Part shown: positions 34,723 through 44,081 of the stretch, one piece after another
Layout of the letters: every line of letters starts with the position of its first letter
Position numbering within the stretch: position 1 is the stretch's first letter
Source: Thiopseudomonas alkaliphila
Lineage (GTDB): Bacteria > Pseudomonadota > Gammaproteobacteria > Pseudomonadales > Pseudomonadaceae
DNA: 64,000 nt
Reading direction: 5' to 3'
NCBI RefSeq assembly: GCF_001267175.1
Contig: NZ_CP012358.1
Location: 2,169,001-2,233,000, forward strand
Notes under the pieces: model-generated
Database searches by the model: none
Seen by the model: the letters and a program-made list of their open reading frames with translations, nothing else
What the model was told of the DNA's origin: nothing
Made by a program: the position numbers and the translations under genes

Positions 34723-35259
34723 ATGGCGTTACAACCGACCACCTTAAAAGTTGAGATCAATCTGTCTGACTTAGATCGCAATGTGTATAGCAATCAGCGT
34801 TTTACTTTGGCGCAACATCCCTCAGAAACAGCAGAACGGGTATGTGCCCGTTTATTAGCCACAGCACTGTGGTTTAGTGAGACGCTTAAATTTGGTCGAG
34901 GTTTAGGGTTTCCCGATGAGCCTGCGTTGCTTGAGGAAAGCTTAGACGGGCAGCTTTTGCATTGGATTGATGTGGGGCAGCCTGATTTAGAGCGGATTAC
35001 TGCAAGCAGCCGTAAAGCTCAGCAGGTGAGTATTTTGGCGTACGGTGGTTTAAAGAGTTGGCCCGACAAAGTGGTGGCTAAGCTGGGTAAATTGGCTAAT
35101 GTGAAAATTGCTCACCTAGCAACCGAACCTTTAGCTGCACTGGCTGAAACCTTAACTCGCAGTGTGCAATGGTCGGTGCTGATCAGTGAAGGTGTGCTTT
35201 ATATCACCACCCAGGATCAGCAATTCAGCATCCAACTGCAATGGTTGAAAGGAGATTAA
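34723..35259 (+). CDS. yaeQ: YaeQ family protein
   Basis: 178-residue cytoplasmic protein with the family start MALQPTTLKVEINLSDLDRNVY and the conserved EPALLEESLDGQLLHWIDVGQPD and SILAYGG segments. YaeQ proteins have a PD-(D/E)XK nuclease-like fold; the Asp and Glu of the IDVGQPD region fit this. The true function is unsettled; the E. coli protein was found as a multicopy suppressor affecting transcription elongation. It lies six bases before recJ and is probably co-transcribed with it. Confidence 0.88.
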   Translation: MALQPTTLKVEINLSDLDRNVYSNQRFTLAQHPSETAERVCARLLATALWFSETLKFGRGLGFPDEPALLEESLDGQLLHWIDVGQPDLERITASSRKAQQVSILAYGGLKSWPDKVVAKLGKLANVKIAHLATEPLAALAETLTRSVQWSVLISEGVLYITTQDQQFSIQLQWLKGD

Positions 35260-35265
35260 AGCCCT

Positions 35266-36981
35266 ATGTTAATCCAGCAACGTCCGCTGCCAGCCCAACT
35301 GCCTTATTTAGGTGAGCTGCCTGAATTACTCCAGCGCTTATATGCTGCCCGTGGGGTGCAGTCTGAGCGAGAGCTAGAAAAAAGTTTAGCTCACTTATTG
35401 CCCTATCAGCAGTTAAAAGGTATTGATCAAGCAGTTGAATTGTTGTGCCAAGGCTTAGATAAGCAGGCGAGGATATTAATTATTGGGGATTTTGATGCTG
35501 ATGGGGCAACGGCTAGTGCAGTAGGGGTGTTGGGATTAAAACAGTTGGGTTTTAACTCAGTTGATTATTTAGTGCCGAACCGCTTTGAGTATGGTTATGG
35601 GTTAACCCCTGAAATTGTTGAGGTTGCCCTAGAAAAGCAACCGGATATTTTAATCACGGTTGATAATGGTATCTCAAGCATTGATGGCGTGGCTGCGGCT
35701 AAGCGTGCTGGGTTAACAGTGATTGTCACCGATCACCACTTACCTGGTCACGAGCTGCCAGCAGCCGATGCTATCGTCAATCCCAATCAGCCAGGGTGTG
35801 AGTTTCCCAGTAAAGCCATGGCGGGTGTGGGTGTGATGTTTTATCTACTGATGGCATTGAGGGCTACATTACGCAATAACGGCTGGTTTACACTGCATGG
35901 TGTTACTCAGCCCAACCTAGGTAATTTGCTGGATTTAGTGGCGCTTGGCAGTGTGGCGGATGTGGTGCCATTGGATGCCAATAACCGCATTTTTGTCCAT
36001 CAGGGACTGGCGCGGATTCGGGCAGGTCGCGCTCGTCCAGGATTGCAGGCGCTGTTACAAGTTGCGCGTAAAGAAGCTCATAAAGTTTCTTCGGTTGATT
36101 TGGGCTTTATTCTCGGTCCAAGATTAAATGCTGCAGGCAGGCTCGATGATATTAGCTTAGGCATTGAGTGCTTACTGTGTGAGGATCATGCCTTAGCGTT
36201 AGATATGGCGCAGCAGTTGGATCAGCTCAACCATGATCGAAAAGCCATTGAGCGCGGCATGCAGCAAGAAGCATTGGTGCAGCTGCAAGCCATCGAGCTG
36301 AATGATTTGCCATTCGGTTTATGTGTGTTTGAAGCAGAGTGGCATCAAGGCGTCATTGGCATTTTGGCTTCACGTTTAAAAGAAAAATACCATCGCCCTG
36401 TGATTGCTTTTGCTGATGCGGGTGAGGGGCAGCTCAAGGGGTCAGCGCGCTCGATTCCGGGATTTCATATTCGTGATGCGTTAGATGCTATCGCCGCGGC
36501 TAATCCTAATTTAATTAGTAAGTTCGGTGGCCACGCGATGGCTGCCGGTTTGTCGATTGCTGCTTCTCAATATGAGGCATTTGCCCAAGCCTTTGATTGC
36601 GAAGTGCGCCGTCAACTTTCAGAAGATGATTTGACAGGGCGCTTACTCTCTGACGGTCCGTTAGCAGCCAACGAGTTTGATTTGGAGTTAGCTAAGCAGT
36701 TAAAGCATGCCGGGCCTTGGGGGCAGCATTTTCCAGAGCCGTTATTTCACGGGAACTTTATTTTAGAGGGTCAGCGTTTGGTGGGCGAGAAACACTTAAA
36801 GCTGATGTTGCGAACCGAGTGCGGCAGCAAACAAGTGGATGGTATTGCATTTAATATTGACCTTGAGCAGTGGCCAAACCCCACCATACGCCAGGTTCTA
36901 GTGGCGTATAGCTTGGATGTGAATGAGTTTCGTGGGCAGGAGTCGGTTCAGCTGATTGTACGGCATATCCAAGCGGCTTAA
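35266..36981 (+). CDS. recJ: Single-stranded-DNA exonuclease RecJ
   Basis: 571-residue DHH-family 5'-3' exonuclease acting in recombination and mismatch repair. Metal-binding motifs are D75/D77/D79 in IGDFDADGATAS, the D-N-G of VDNGISS, and D156-H157-H158 in VTDHHLPG. The DHHA1 domain has GRLDD and later GGHAMAAGLSI near residue 420. AAGGAG precedes the ATG at a rather long 11 bases. The length matches E. coli RecJ (577). A six-pair hairpin (36972-36988) spans its stop codon. Confidence 0.96.
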   Translation: MLIQQRPLPAQLPYLGELPELLQRLYAARGVQSERELEKSLAHLLPYQQLKGIDQAVELLCQGLDKQARILIIGDFDADGATASAVGVLGLKQLGFNSVDYLVPNRFEYGYGLTPEIVEVALEKQPDILITVDNGISSIDGVAAAKRAGLTVIVTDHHLPGHELPAADAIVNPNQPGCEFPSKAMAGVGVMFYLLMALRATLRNNGWFTLHGVTQPNLGNLLDLVALGSVADVVPLDANNRIFVHQGLARIRAGRARPGLQALLQVARKEAHKVSSVDLGFILGPRLNAAGRLDDISLGIECLLCEDHALALDMAQQLDQLNHDRKAIERGMQQEALVQLQAIELNDLPFGLCVFEAEWHQGVIGILASRLKEKYHRPVIAFADAGEGQLKGSARSIPGFHIRDALDAIAAANPNLISKFGGHAMAAGLSIAASQYEAFAQAFDCEVRRQLSEDDLTGRLLSDGPLAANEFDLELAKQLKHAGPWGQHFPEPLFHGNFILEGQRLVGEKHLKLMLRTECGSKQVDGIAFNIDLEQWPNPTIRQVLVAYSLDVNEFRGQESVQLIVRHIQAA

Positions 36982-37006
36982 GGCCGCTGGATAGCCTCAA
37001 TGCCCA

Positions 37007-37618
37007 TTACTGATAGCCTTTAAGTGCTTGATTTAAGGCCTCAATAATTTGTTGGCGGGTTGGTTGCTCACTCTCAACTTCGCCCGTGCCCTGCCAAACA
37101 CCTTTACCGCTCTGGTTGTCGACTAGACGTAAATTAAAGGTAGTGACTGTACGTCGATAACTTTCTGAGTTAAGCGGAAAGTCGGCCCCGATTCCCACAC
37201 CACTGTAACCATGGCGAGAATAATGGCGGTTACGATGGACGCCACCGCCATAGTACACCGATGGATTGATTTGCCGCTGATAGAGGCGTTGTTGCTGACC
37301 AATAGTGAGTTGCACAGTGATCTCGGCACTTGCATCTTGTGCGGGGCGTAGGCCTTGTTGATCTAAGCGCTCTAAAACTAGCAACTCTAATTCACTGTGG
37401 GACTGATGGGGCAAACTACCATGAATCGAAGGGGTAGCCCATTGCCATGTTTGGTATTGCGTTTGGCGCTCTGGCGCTGGATAAGCGCTGTAGTCTACTG
37501 CATGAGCGGCTTGTGGTGGCGCCGGATCTAATCCCATGGATTCTGCTTGGTATGGGTTATGTGTCGCGCAGGCAGCTAAGCCAAGGCAACTGATAGCAAA
37601 AACAAGTGAGCGCATCAT
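37007..37618 (-). CDS. DUF4136 lipoprotein
   Basis: 203-residue predicted lipoprotein. The signal peptide is short and ends in the lipobox LAAC (MMRSLVFAISCLGLAAC), so the cysteine near residue 16 is lipidated. The mature part starts with a Pro/Tyr-rich stretch and has the DUF4136 pattern (LELLVLERLDQQGLRPA..., then ITVQLTIGQQQRLYQ), with a Gly/Tyr/His-rich loop in between. The start ATG 37618 overlaps the cmoM stop as ATGA and has GGAG five bases upstream. The function is unknown; it is likely an outer-membrane-anchored protein. Confidence 0.85.
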   Translation of the reverse strand: MMRSLVFAISCLGLAACATHNPYQAESMGLDPAPPQAAHAVDYSAYPAPERQTQYQTWQWATPSIHGSLPHQSHSELELLVLERLDQQGLRPAQDASAEITVQLTIGQQQRLYQRQINPSVYYGGGVHRNRHYSRHGYSGVGIGADFPLNSESYRRTVTTFNLRLVDNQSGKGVWQGTGEVESEQPTRQQIIEALNQALKGYQ

Positions 37619-38379
37619 GGGTTCTCCATGTGAGGTTGGCACAGCCAATGTAAATAACGTCCTAAAGGGCCAAGGCTAGGATGGCGACGATAAGACAGTT
37701 CGGTACTGATCATCTCATCTAGGGCAATTTTTTGCTGAAATTTAGGCAGCATATAATCATGGAAGACGCGTACCCCGCTTTGAGTTTTGATCTGCCAGTA
37801 CGGTGTTAGCTGCTGCTGTACTTCCCGTGGGTCTAAAGGTTGTTGTGGAGTTAAGCCACCGGCATCACCTTGAAATTGCATTTTACTCAGCTTGCGCAAA
37901 TTACCTTTAATTAGATTGCGAAAAATCAACGCATCTTTATTGTAAAAGGCTAAGGATAGCCAACCGTGCTGGCGCGTAAATTGCTGCAGAACAGGAAGAA
38001 TAGCCCAAGGTTCAGCCAGCCATTCTAGTACTGCATGGCAAATGACTAAGTCAAAGGTTTCGTCGGCTAATAACTCTGGCAGCTTTTGCCAAGGACTATG
38101 AATAAAGCGGGCCGTGCAATTAGCTTTGGCAAAGCGTTGTTTGGCTGCTTCGAGCATCGGCTGCGCAGGTTCGGTAAAGGTGATGGTATGACCTTGTTCA
38201 GCCAGCCATAAAGCAATATGACCTAAACCACCACCTATATCCAACACACGCAGGGGGCGTTCTGGCAGTTGTTCTAGTAGGTCTTGTTGAATTACCGCTA
38301 AACGAATCGCTCCTTTAGTGCCCCCGTAAATTTTTTCGGCAAAGCGTGTGGCCAGCTCATCAAAGTGATGATCGTGCAT
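37615..38379 (-). CDS. cmoM: tRNA 5-carboxymethoxyuridine methyltransferase
   Basis: 254-residue class I methyltransferase that methylates cmo5U34 of tRNA to mcmo5U. It lines up with E. coli CmoM throughout: the start HFDELATRFAEKIYGGTKGAIR, motif I LDIGGGLGHIALWLAEQGH, CHAVLEWLAEPW, and TQSGVRVFHDYM. These long shared blocks make this more specific than a generic methyltransferase call. It is followed with an ATGA overlap by the lipoprotein gene. Confidence 0.93.
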   Translation of the reverse strand: MHDHHFDELATRFAEKIYGGTKGAIRLAVIQQDLLEQLPERPLRVLDIGGGLGHIALWLAEQGHTITFTEPAQPMLEAAKQRFAKANCTARFIHSPWQKLPELLADETFDLVICHAVLEWLAEPWAILPVLQQFTRQHGWLSLAFYNKDALIFRNLIKGNLRKLSKMQFQGDAGGLTPQQPLDPREVQQQLTPYWQIKTQSGVRVFHDYMLPKFQQKIALDEMISTELSYRRHPSLGPLGRYLHWLCQPHMENP

Positions 38380-38401
38380 AATAAAAATTATCTTTTAATT
38401 T

Positions 38402-38421
38402 AGCGCTGCCAAGGCAGCGCT
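38402..38421. other. Hairpin between polA and cmoM
   Basis: AGCGCTGCC (38402-38410) and GGCAGCGCT (38413-38421) form a perfect nine-pair stem with a two-base spacer in the 89-base gap. On the minus strand it is followed by AAATTAAAAG, not a T-tract, so it is at best a weak terminator for polA. Confidence 0.45.
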
Positions 38422-38468
38422 GGTCAATAATAAAATACGTGACTTAACTGAATGGAAAGCGATAAGGC

Positions 38469-41195
38469 TTAATGGGCTTGATCCCAGTTATCCCCCACAC
38501 CTGCCTCAACAATTAAAGGTACATCCAGCTCAGCTGCGGCTTGCATACGTTCAATTAAGCCTTGGCTAATAGCATCTACCTGATCCTTTCGAACTTCTAA
38601 AATCAATTCATCATGTACCTGCATAATCATCTGGGCATCCCATTGCTTATCTTGCAGCCACTGCTGTACTTCAATCATTGCGCGCTTAATGATATCTGCA
38701 GCGCTGCCTTGCATTGGCGCATTAATCGCGGTGCGTTCGGCGGCGCGGCGCATAGCGGGGTTTTTGGCCTTAATTTCGGGTAGATATAAGCGACGCCCAA
38801 AAATGGTTTCGACATAGCCTTGCTCAGCGGCTTGCTGACGGGTGCGTTCCATATAATCTTGCACCCCAGGGTAACGGGTGAAATAACGCTCGATATATTC
38901 TTGTGCTTCGCTGCGTGAGCATTCAATTTGTTTGGCTAAACCAAAGGCACTCATGCCGTAAATTAGTCCGAAGTTAATCGCTTTCGCCCGGCGCCGTTGT
39001 TCATTACTAACCTGTTCTAAGCTGACGCCAAAGACTTCAGCGGCAGTGGCGCGGTGCACATCGCGGTCATGCCGGAAGGCATCTAATAAGCTGGCGTCTT
39101 GAGCGAGGTGCGCCATGATGCGCAACTCAATTTGCGAGTAGTCAGCGGCAATCAGTTTATAACCTGGCTTGGCAATAAATGCTTGGCGAATGCGGCGACC
39201 TTCAGGGGTGCGGATTGGAATATTTTGCAAGTTTGGATTACTAGACGACAGGCGTCCAGTGGCAGTAACTGCTTGATGATAGTTGGTGTGAATGCGCCCC
39301 GTGGCGGGATTAATTTGTTGTGGCAAACTATCGGTATAGGTACTTTTTAGTTTACTTAGGCTGCGGTACTCCATTAGCAGTATGGGGAGTTGATGACCAT
39401 CTTCTGCTAATTGGGAAAGGACTGATTCTGCCGTGCTAGGCTGGCCCTTAGCGGTTTTGGCCAAGATAGGTAGGCCAAGCTTTTCATACAAAATAGTGCC
39501 TAACTGCTTAGGTGAAGCAAGATTAAATTCTTCACCAGCAATTTCAAAGGCTTGTCGCTCTAGTTCAGTCAGTTTTTCACCCAGCTCTAAACTTTGCTTA
39601 CCTAGCAAGTGGGCGTCTACTAATGCTCCATGGCGCTCCATTTGCGCCAGTACCGGTACCAATGGCAGCTCTATCGTATCGAGTACTCTTTGTAAGCTTG
39701 GAATAGGGGCTAGCTGTTGCTGCAGAGCCTGATGTAAGCGCAGCGTCAGATCAGCATCTTCTGCAGCGTAGTGGCCGGCTTGGGCTAAATCAATTTGATC
39801 AAAAGTAAGTTGCTTAGCGCCTTTGCCAGCAATGTCTTCAAACTTGACCGTGGGCTGGCCTAGGTATTTAAGCGCTAAGCTGTCCATATCATGGCGAGTG
39901 GCGGTTGAGTTTAATACATAAGACTCAAGCATGGTGTCAGCGGCTAAGCCTTGCAGTTGAATGCCATAGTTAGCTAGCACGTTGATATCATATTTGGCGT
40001 TCTGGCAGATCTTACCAATGGCAGGATTTTCTAAAATAGGCTTAATTTTGCTCAGTACCTGTGCAAAATCCAGTTGTTCAGGTACGCCCATATAACTGTG
40101 GGCCAGAGGCACATAAGCTGCGATGCCTGGCGTGATTGCCACTGAAAAACCTACCAGCTGCGCTTGTTGTGCATCGACACTGGTGGTTTCGGTATCAAAA
40201 GCGAACACCTTGGCTTGTGCTAGCTGTTGTAGCCATGCATCAAACGTTTCCCAGGTTAGAAGGGTTTGGTAGTCGATAGCTAACTCAGGCTCGGCCGGCG
40301 GTAAATCGATGGCTTCGGCTTTATTACTTAAGGCATTGAGCCAACTTTTAAACTCAAGCTCGCGGTAAAGCTCGGCGAGAGTAGCATAATCTGGCTCACT
40401 GGCTTTGAGTTGATCGGCGCGGTAATCCAACTCAACATCCAGTTTAATAGTGGCTAATTCACGGGATAAGTAAGCCATTTCACGGTGTTCTTCCATTTTA
40501 GGTGCTAATGTTTTAGCGCCACGGAAAGACAGCGTAGCAATTTTATCGAGGTTGGCATAAATCGTATCCATGCCACCGTTTAAGCCGGTCAGTAAGCCAA
40601 GCGCTGTTTTTTCCCCGACGCCAGGTACGCCAGGAATATTGTCGGCTTTATCGCCCATCAAGGCTAAAAAGTCGATAATTAACTCAGGGCCAATACCGAA
40701 CTTGGCTTTAACGCCTTCTATATCCATCACGGTATTGGTCATGGTGTTAACCAGTGTGATGTGCTCGTTGACGAGCTGCGCCATATCTTTATCGCCGGTG
40801 GAAATTACCACCGGAATTTGTAACTCAGAGGCTTGAATTGCCAGGGTGCCAATCACATCATCCGCTTCTACACCTTCAACGCATAATAAAGGCAAGCCCA
40901 AGGCTTTAACTGCTTGGTGGAGCGGAGCAATTTGGCTACGTAAGTCATCAGGCATGGGCGGACGTTGCGCTTTGTACTGCTCGAAGAGGGTGTCACGAAA
41001 GGTTGGGCCTTTCGCATCAAACACCACCACGAGGGTGCTATCGGGATAGTCTTTTTCTAGGCTGCGGAGCATATTGAGTACGCCCTTAATCGCCCCTGTT
41101 GGCTGGCCTTTGGAGGTGGTTAGTGGAGGTAAGGCGTGAAATGCTCGGTATAAATAAGACGAGCCATCAACTAAAACTAAAGGTGCAGTAGACAT
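38469..41195 (-). CDS. polA: DNA polymerase I
   Basis: 908-residue polymerase with all three domains. The 5'-3' exonuclease spans 1 to about 290 (VLVDGSSYLYRAFH at the start, then LMGDKADNIPGVPGVGEKTA). The 3'-5' exonuclease keeps its DxE in FAFDTETTS, so proofreading looks intact. The polymerase has motif A DYSQIELRIMAHL, motif B RRRAKAINFGLIYG and motif C QVHDELILEV. I chose ATG 41195 (MSTAPLVLVDGSS), which matches the usual Pseudomonas start; the frame opens four codons earlier at a TTG. Confidence 0.96.
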   Translation of the reverse strand: MSTAPLVLVDGSSYLYRAFHALPPLTTSKGQPTGAIKGVLNMLRSLEKDYPDSTLVVVFDAKGPTFRDTLFEQYKAQRPPMPDDLRSQIAPLHQAVKALGLPLLCVEGVEADDVIGTLAIQASELQIPVVISTGDKDMAQLVNEHITLVNTMTNTVMDIEGVKAKFGIGPELIIDFLALMGDKADNIPGVPGVGEKTALGLLTGLNGGMDTIYANLDKIATLSFRGAKTLAPKMEEHREMAYLSRELATIKLDVELDYRADQLKASEPDYATLAELYRELEFKSWLNALSNKAEAIDLPPAEPELAIDYQTLLTWETFDAWLQQLAQAKVFAFDTETTSVDAQQAQLVGFSVAITPGIAAYVPLAHSYMGVPEQLDFAQVLSKIKPILENPAIGKICQNAKYDINVLANYGIQLQGLAADTMLESYVLNSTATRHDMDSLALKYLGQPTVKFEDIAGKGAKQLTFDQIDLAQAGHYAAEDADLTLRLHQALQQQLAPIPSLQRVLDTIELPLVPVLAQMERHGALVDAHLLGKQSLELGEKLTELERQAFEIAGEEFNLASPKQLGTILYEKLGLPILAKTAKGQPSTAESVLSQLAEDGHQLPILLMEYRSLSKLKSTYTDSLPQQINPATGRIHTNYHQAVTATGRLSSSNPNLQNIPIRTPEGRRIRQAFIAKPGYKLIAADYSQIELRIMAHLAQDASLLDAFRHDRDVHRATAAEVFGVSLEQVSNEQRRRAKAINFGLIYGMSAFGLAKQIECSRSEAQEYIERYFTRYPGVQDYMERTRQQAAEQGYVETIFGRRLYLPEIKAKNPAMRRAAERTAINAPMQGSAADIIKRAMIEVQQWLQDKQWDAQMIMQVHDELILEVRKDQVDAISQGLIERMQAAAELDVPLIVEAGVGDNWDQAH

Positions 41196-41340
41196 GCGCA
41201 AGGTCAACCCTTGGTCAAACGACCAGTTGTAATATCAATCAGAGAATATGGAGTAAATGCTAGAGCAAAAAGTGGTCAAATTGAATGGCCTTTTTTGCTA
41301 GCCTGTTAATTCATTAGTAACTCGATACAAGGAGAGCCTC

Positions 41341-42096
41341 ATGTTTTCATTAACAGAACAAATTGCCATTGTAACAGGTGGCGCCAAAGGGATTGGTCAA
41401 GGGATTGCTGCGACCCTAGTTAAAGCGGGCGCTAAAGTAATTATTGCGGATATTGATCAAGAGCAGGGAGCCGCCACCGCCGAACAACTCGGCTGTGCGT
41501 TTAAAGCACTGGATGTGACTTCACAAGCCCAGTGTCAGCAAGTAGTGGCTGAAGTAGTTAAAGAATATGGCCGTTTGGATATTCTCTGCTCCAATACCGG
41601 TATTTTCCCCCAAGCAACGATTGCTGAAATGACCGAAGAAAACTGGGATCAGATGCAATCAGTTAACGTAAAAAGTATGTTTTTTATGGTGCAGGCGGCG
41701 TTACAGCCGATGCGTGCGCAAAATTATGGCCGGGTGGTGATTACCTCATCCATTACCGGCGCGATCACGGGCTACCCAGGCTGGTCTCATTATGGCGCCA
41801 GTAAAGCTGCACAGTTAGGATTTATGCGCAGTGCCGCACTAGAAGCGGCGCGTGAAGGCGTGACTATTAACGCAGTCATGCCGGGTAATATTTTAACCGA
41901 GGGCCTTAAAGCCCAAGGTGAAGAGTACTTAGCGCAAATGAGTCGCAGTGTGCCGACCCACACCTTAGGTGAGCCAGAAGATATTGGGCATGCGGTGTGC
42001 TTTTTAGCCTCTAAAGAAGCTAAATTTATCACCGGACAAACCATTATTGTCGATGGTGGGCAAATTTTGCCAGAATCTCCAGAAGCATTGTTGTAA
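41341..42096 (+). CDS. SDR family oxidoreductase
   Basis: 251-residue classical short-chain dehydrogenase. The NAD(P)-binding motif is VTGGAKGIGQGIA, and the catalytic set N109, S137, Y151 and K155 is complete (SSITG, HYGASKAAQ). The usual NNAG is SNTG here. D38 at the end of strand 2 (IIADIDQ) favours NAD(H). It resembles FabG and UcpA but its substrate is not known. AGGAGAG lies just before the ATG. It stands alone, divergent from polA and closed by a very strong hairpin. Confidence 0.88.
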   Translation: MFSLTEQIAIVTGGAKGIGQGIAATLVKAGAKVIIADIDQEQGAATAEQLGCAFKALDVTSQAQCQQVVAEVVKEYGRLDILCSNTGIFPQATIAEMTEENWDQMQSVNVKSMFFMVQAALQPMRAQNYGRVVITSSITGAITGYPGWSHYGASKAAQLGFMRSAALEAAREGVTINAVMPGNILTEGLKAQGEEYLAQMSRSVPTHTLGEPEDIGHAVCFLASKEAKFITGQTIIVDGGQILPESPEALL

Positions 42097-42102
42097 TGAC
42101 AC

Positions 42103-42138
42103 TCATACACCATGGCGGCTTGCCGCCATGGTGTATGA
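42103..42138. terminator. Perfect 17-pair hairpin between convergent SDR and PAP2 genes
   Basis: Arms 42103-42119 and 42122-42138 are exact inverse complements with a two-base spacer (core ACCATGGCGGC tt GCCGCCATGGT). It fills almost the entire 44-base gap between two convergent genes. No T-tract follows on either strand, so it may be a bidirectional barrier or an mRNA 3'-end protector rather than a canonical terminator. Confidence 0.75.
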
Positions 42139-42140
42139 AC

Positions 42141-42947
42141 TTAACGGCAGCTTTCAGCTTGCACGATGGCTAACAGTTTTAGCCCAGGCACATGCTGTGC
42201 AAGCCGTAAGATTGGCGTCGTCATCCAGTTTAACCCCTGAGTTAAGCTATGGGTCAACGGGGTACAGTAGCCCCAAGCTAGGCTTTGCAGAGCTAAAAAA
42301 AGGCCGCCGACTAAGTTATCACTGAGCCAATGTGCGCCAGCGACTAAGCGCGGTAGAATAAAAAAGATCCCTAAAGCAATGACTAACAGTCGCTGCTTAC
42401 CTTGGGCAAAATAACTGGTAAAGAGCAACCACAACAATAAAACCGAGGCATGGTCACCAGGGAAACTACGACTGGAGCGGTCTTTGATTTCTAGATAGCG
42501 TTCCATCCAAGGAAAGGCTTGCGACAGTTGAAAACCATCACCAAAAAACACCGAAGGGCTAGCATGCTGTAGCCCCAGTTGGGTAATCACTTTAGTAAAA
42601 ACTGTGCGCCAGATGAGCATGACAGTAAGCAAGCTGATAAAGGTCAGCAAGGCGATTTTAAGCTGGGCTTGTTTGAAAATAAAATCTTTATAAATTAAAG
42701 AAATTAACATCACGCTACCTGCAAGTAGGTCAGCTACGCGAGTACTTAAAAAAGCCCATAACAAATCCCAAGCGGCGAAATGGCCTAAACTTCCATTCAG
42801 TAGTCGATAGACGGGCTCATCCACCCACCTCCAGAGGCTGGCGGTGCTGGGTATTAGCCAGCTACTCAGTAACAGGATGCTGAATAACTGCAGTAGAATA
42901 AAGGACGTTTTACGCCAGCGTGCTTGAATAATTGATACAGAAGCCAT
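42141..42947 (-). CDS. PAP2-superfamily membrane phosphatase/phosphotransferase
   Basis: 268-residue inner-membrane protein with about six helices. The active-site motifs are KDRSSRSFPGDHAS (C1/C2, with the general-acid histidine) and RLVAGAHWLSDNLVGG (C3, with the nucleophilic histidine). The SFPGDHA form is that of LpxT-like enzymes, which add a phosphate to lipid A from undecaprenyl diphosphate, so LpxT or an undecaprenyl-diphosphate phosphatase are the main options. No neighbouring lipid A gene supports one over the other. Confidence 0.82.
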   Translation of the reverse strand: MASVSIIQARWRKTSFILLQLFSILLLSSWLIPSTASLWRWVDEPVYRLLNGSLGHFAAWDLLWAFLSTRVADLLAGSVMLISLIYKDFIFKQAQLKIALLTFISLLTVMLIWRTVFTKVITQLGLQHASPSVFFGDGFQLSQAFPWMERYLEIKDRSSRSFPGDHASVLLLWLLFTSYFAQGKQRLLVIALGIFFILPRLVAGAHWLSDNLVGGLFLALQSLAWGYCTPLTHSLTQGLNWMTTPILRLAQHVPGLKLLAIVQAESCR

Positions 42948-43082
42948 AGATACAGAGAATTACATTGATTGGTTAAGAGTAGAAGTAAGCTATTGTTAGG
43001 TGACTATCATACAGTAATTAGTCACTGGTTTTAGCTGGCTGTTCCAGATTGCTTTTGCCCCTTAGTTTTATAGGTTGAGAGA

Positions 43083-43976
43083 ATGCACGATAAAGATTTT
43101 ACCCAGCGTTTTTTATTTGAAGACGCAGACGTCCGGGGCGAGCTAGCGCAACTGGATCAAACCTATCAGCAGGTATTGCAGCGCCATGCTTATCCTCCTG
43201 CAGTCGCTGTTCTATTAGGTGAGCTATTGGCTGCCGCGGCTTTATTGGTAGGTACCTTGAAGTTTGATGGTTTATTGACCCTACAGGCCCGCTCAGAGGG
43301 GCCGCTTTCTTTGCTTATGGTGGAGTGCTCAAGTGAACGTGAAATGCGTGCTATTGCCCGTTATGATCAGGCGCAATTAGGTGCTGAGCAAGGATTTAAG
43401 CAGTTGATGCCAAATGGCATTATGGCCATGACGATTGAACCCAAAGATGGCCAGCGTTATCAGGGCTTAGTGGCATTTGAAGGAGAAACGCTAGCTGACT
43501 CACTGAATGCTTATTTCGCTAATTCTGAGCAATTAGGTAGCCATTTTTGGTTAGCCGCGGATGGTCAGCAAGCACGGGGCTTTTTGTTGCAGCAATTGCC
43601 CGTTGACCGCGTACCAGAAGCGGATCAGCGGCAGCAGCACTGGGAGCATGTACTCACCTTAGCCCAGACCCTGACTAAAGATGAATTGTTTGCCTTAGAT
43701 AATGCGACCATCTTGCATCGTCTTTACCATGAGGAAAATATTCTATTATTTGATCCGGCGACAGTGTGCTTTAACTGCAGCTGCTCACGAGAACGTTCAA
43801 TTCATGCTCTGGTAAGTTTGGGGCGTGAGGACGTTGAAGCGTTGCTGAAAGAAAAACAAGATCTAATTGAGATTGATTGTCAGTTCTGCAACGAGCGCTA
43901 TTTATTTGATGGTAAAGATGTGGCGCAAATCTTCGAACAAGCAGAACAGAGTGATCAGTCGCAGACCGTGCATTAA
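43083..43976 (+). CDS. hslO: Redox-regulated chaperone Hsp33
   Basis: 297-residue cytosolic holdase activated by oxidation and unfolding. The C-terminal zinc switch is complete: C232-x-C234 in CFNCSCSRERS and C266-x2-C269 in CQFCNERYLF, at nearly the E. coli numbers. The N-terminal domain starts with DFTQRFLFEDADVRGE. It lies just before pckA, the order I recall for Pseudomonas. The ATG follows a GAGA sequence. Confidence 0.96.
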   Translation: MHDKDFTQRFLFEDADVRGELAQLDQTYQQVLQRHAYPPAVAVLLGELLAAAALLVGTLKFDGLLTLQARSEGPLSLLMVECSSEREMRAIARYDQAQLGAEQGFKQLMPNGIMAMTIEPKDGQRYQGLVAFEGETLADSLNAYFANSEQLGSHFWLAADGQQARGFLLQQLPVDRVPEADQRQQHWEHVLTLAQTLTKDELFALDNATILHRLYHEENILLFDPATVCFNCSCSRERSIHALVSLGREDVEALLKEKQDLIEIDCQFCNERYLFDGKDVAQIFEQAEQSDQSQTVH

Positions 43977-44015
43977 TTAGTAAAAGCTGGCATAATTACG
44001 CACACAATTTTTCCA

Positions 44016-44071
44016 TGTAGTGCCTAGCCTTTTGGCACTACAAAACTTTTGGAGGAGTCGGCACTTGCCGA
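44016..44071 (+). promoter_or_regulatory. Structured pckA leader with two hairpins
   Basis: TGTAGTGCC (44016-44024) pairs with GGCACTACA (44034-44042). A second hairpin, TCGGCA (44058-44063) with TGCCGA (44066-44071), follows GGAGGAG (44050-44056). The purine-rich element is 25 bases from the ATG but would be brought close by the second hairpin. GGGGAC (44073-44078) is an alternative, weaker ribosome-binding site. The arrangement suggests translational control. Confidence 0.5.
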
Positions 44072-44081
44072 TGGGGACTAC

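Noticed and set aside
36972..36988. Six-pair hairpin over the recJ stop codon as a terminator
   Set aside because: The stem is short, overlaps coding sequence and has no T-tract.
39000..41195. Possible loss of proofreading in polA
   Set aside because: The DxE of exonuclease motif I (FAFDTETTS) and later exonuclease motifs are present.
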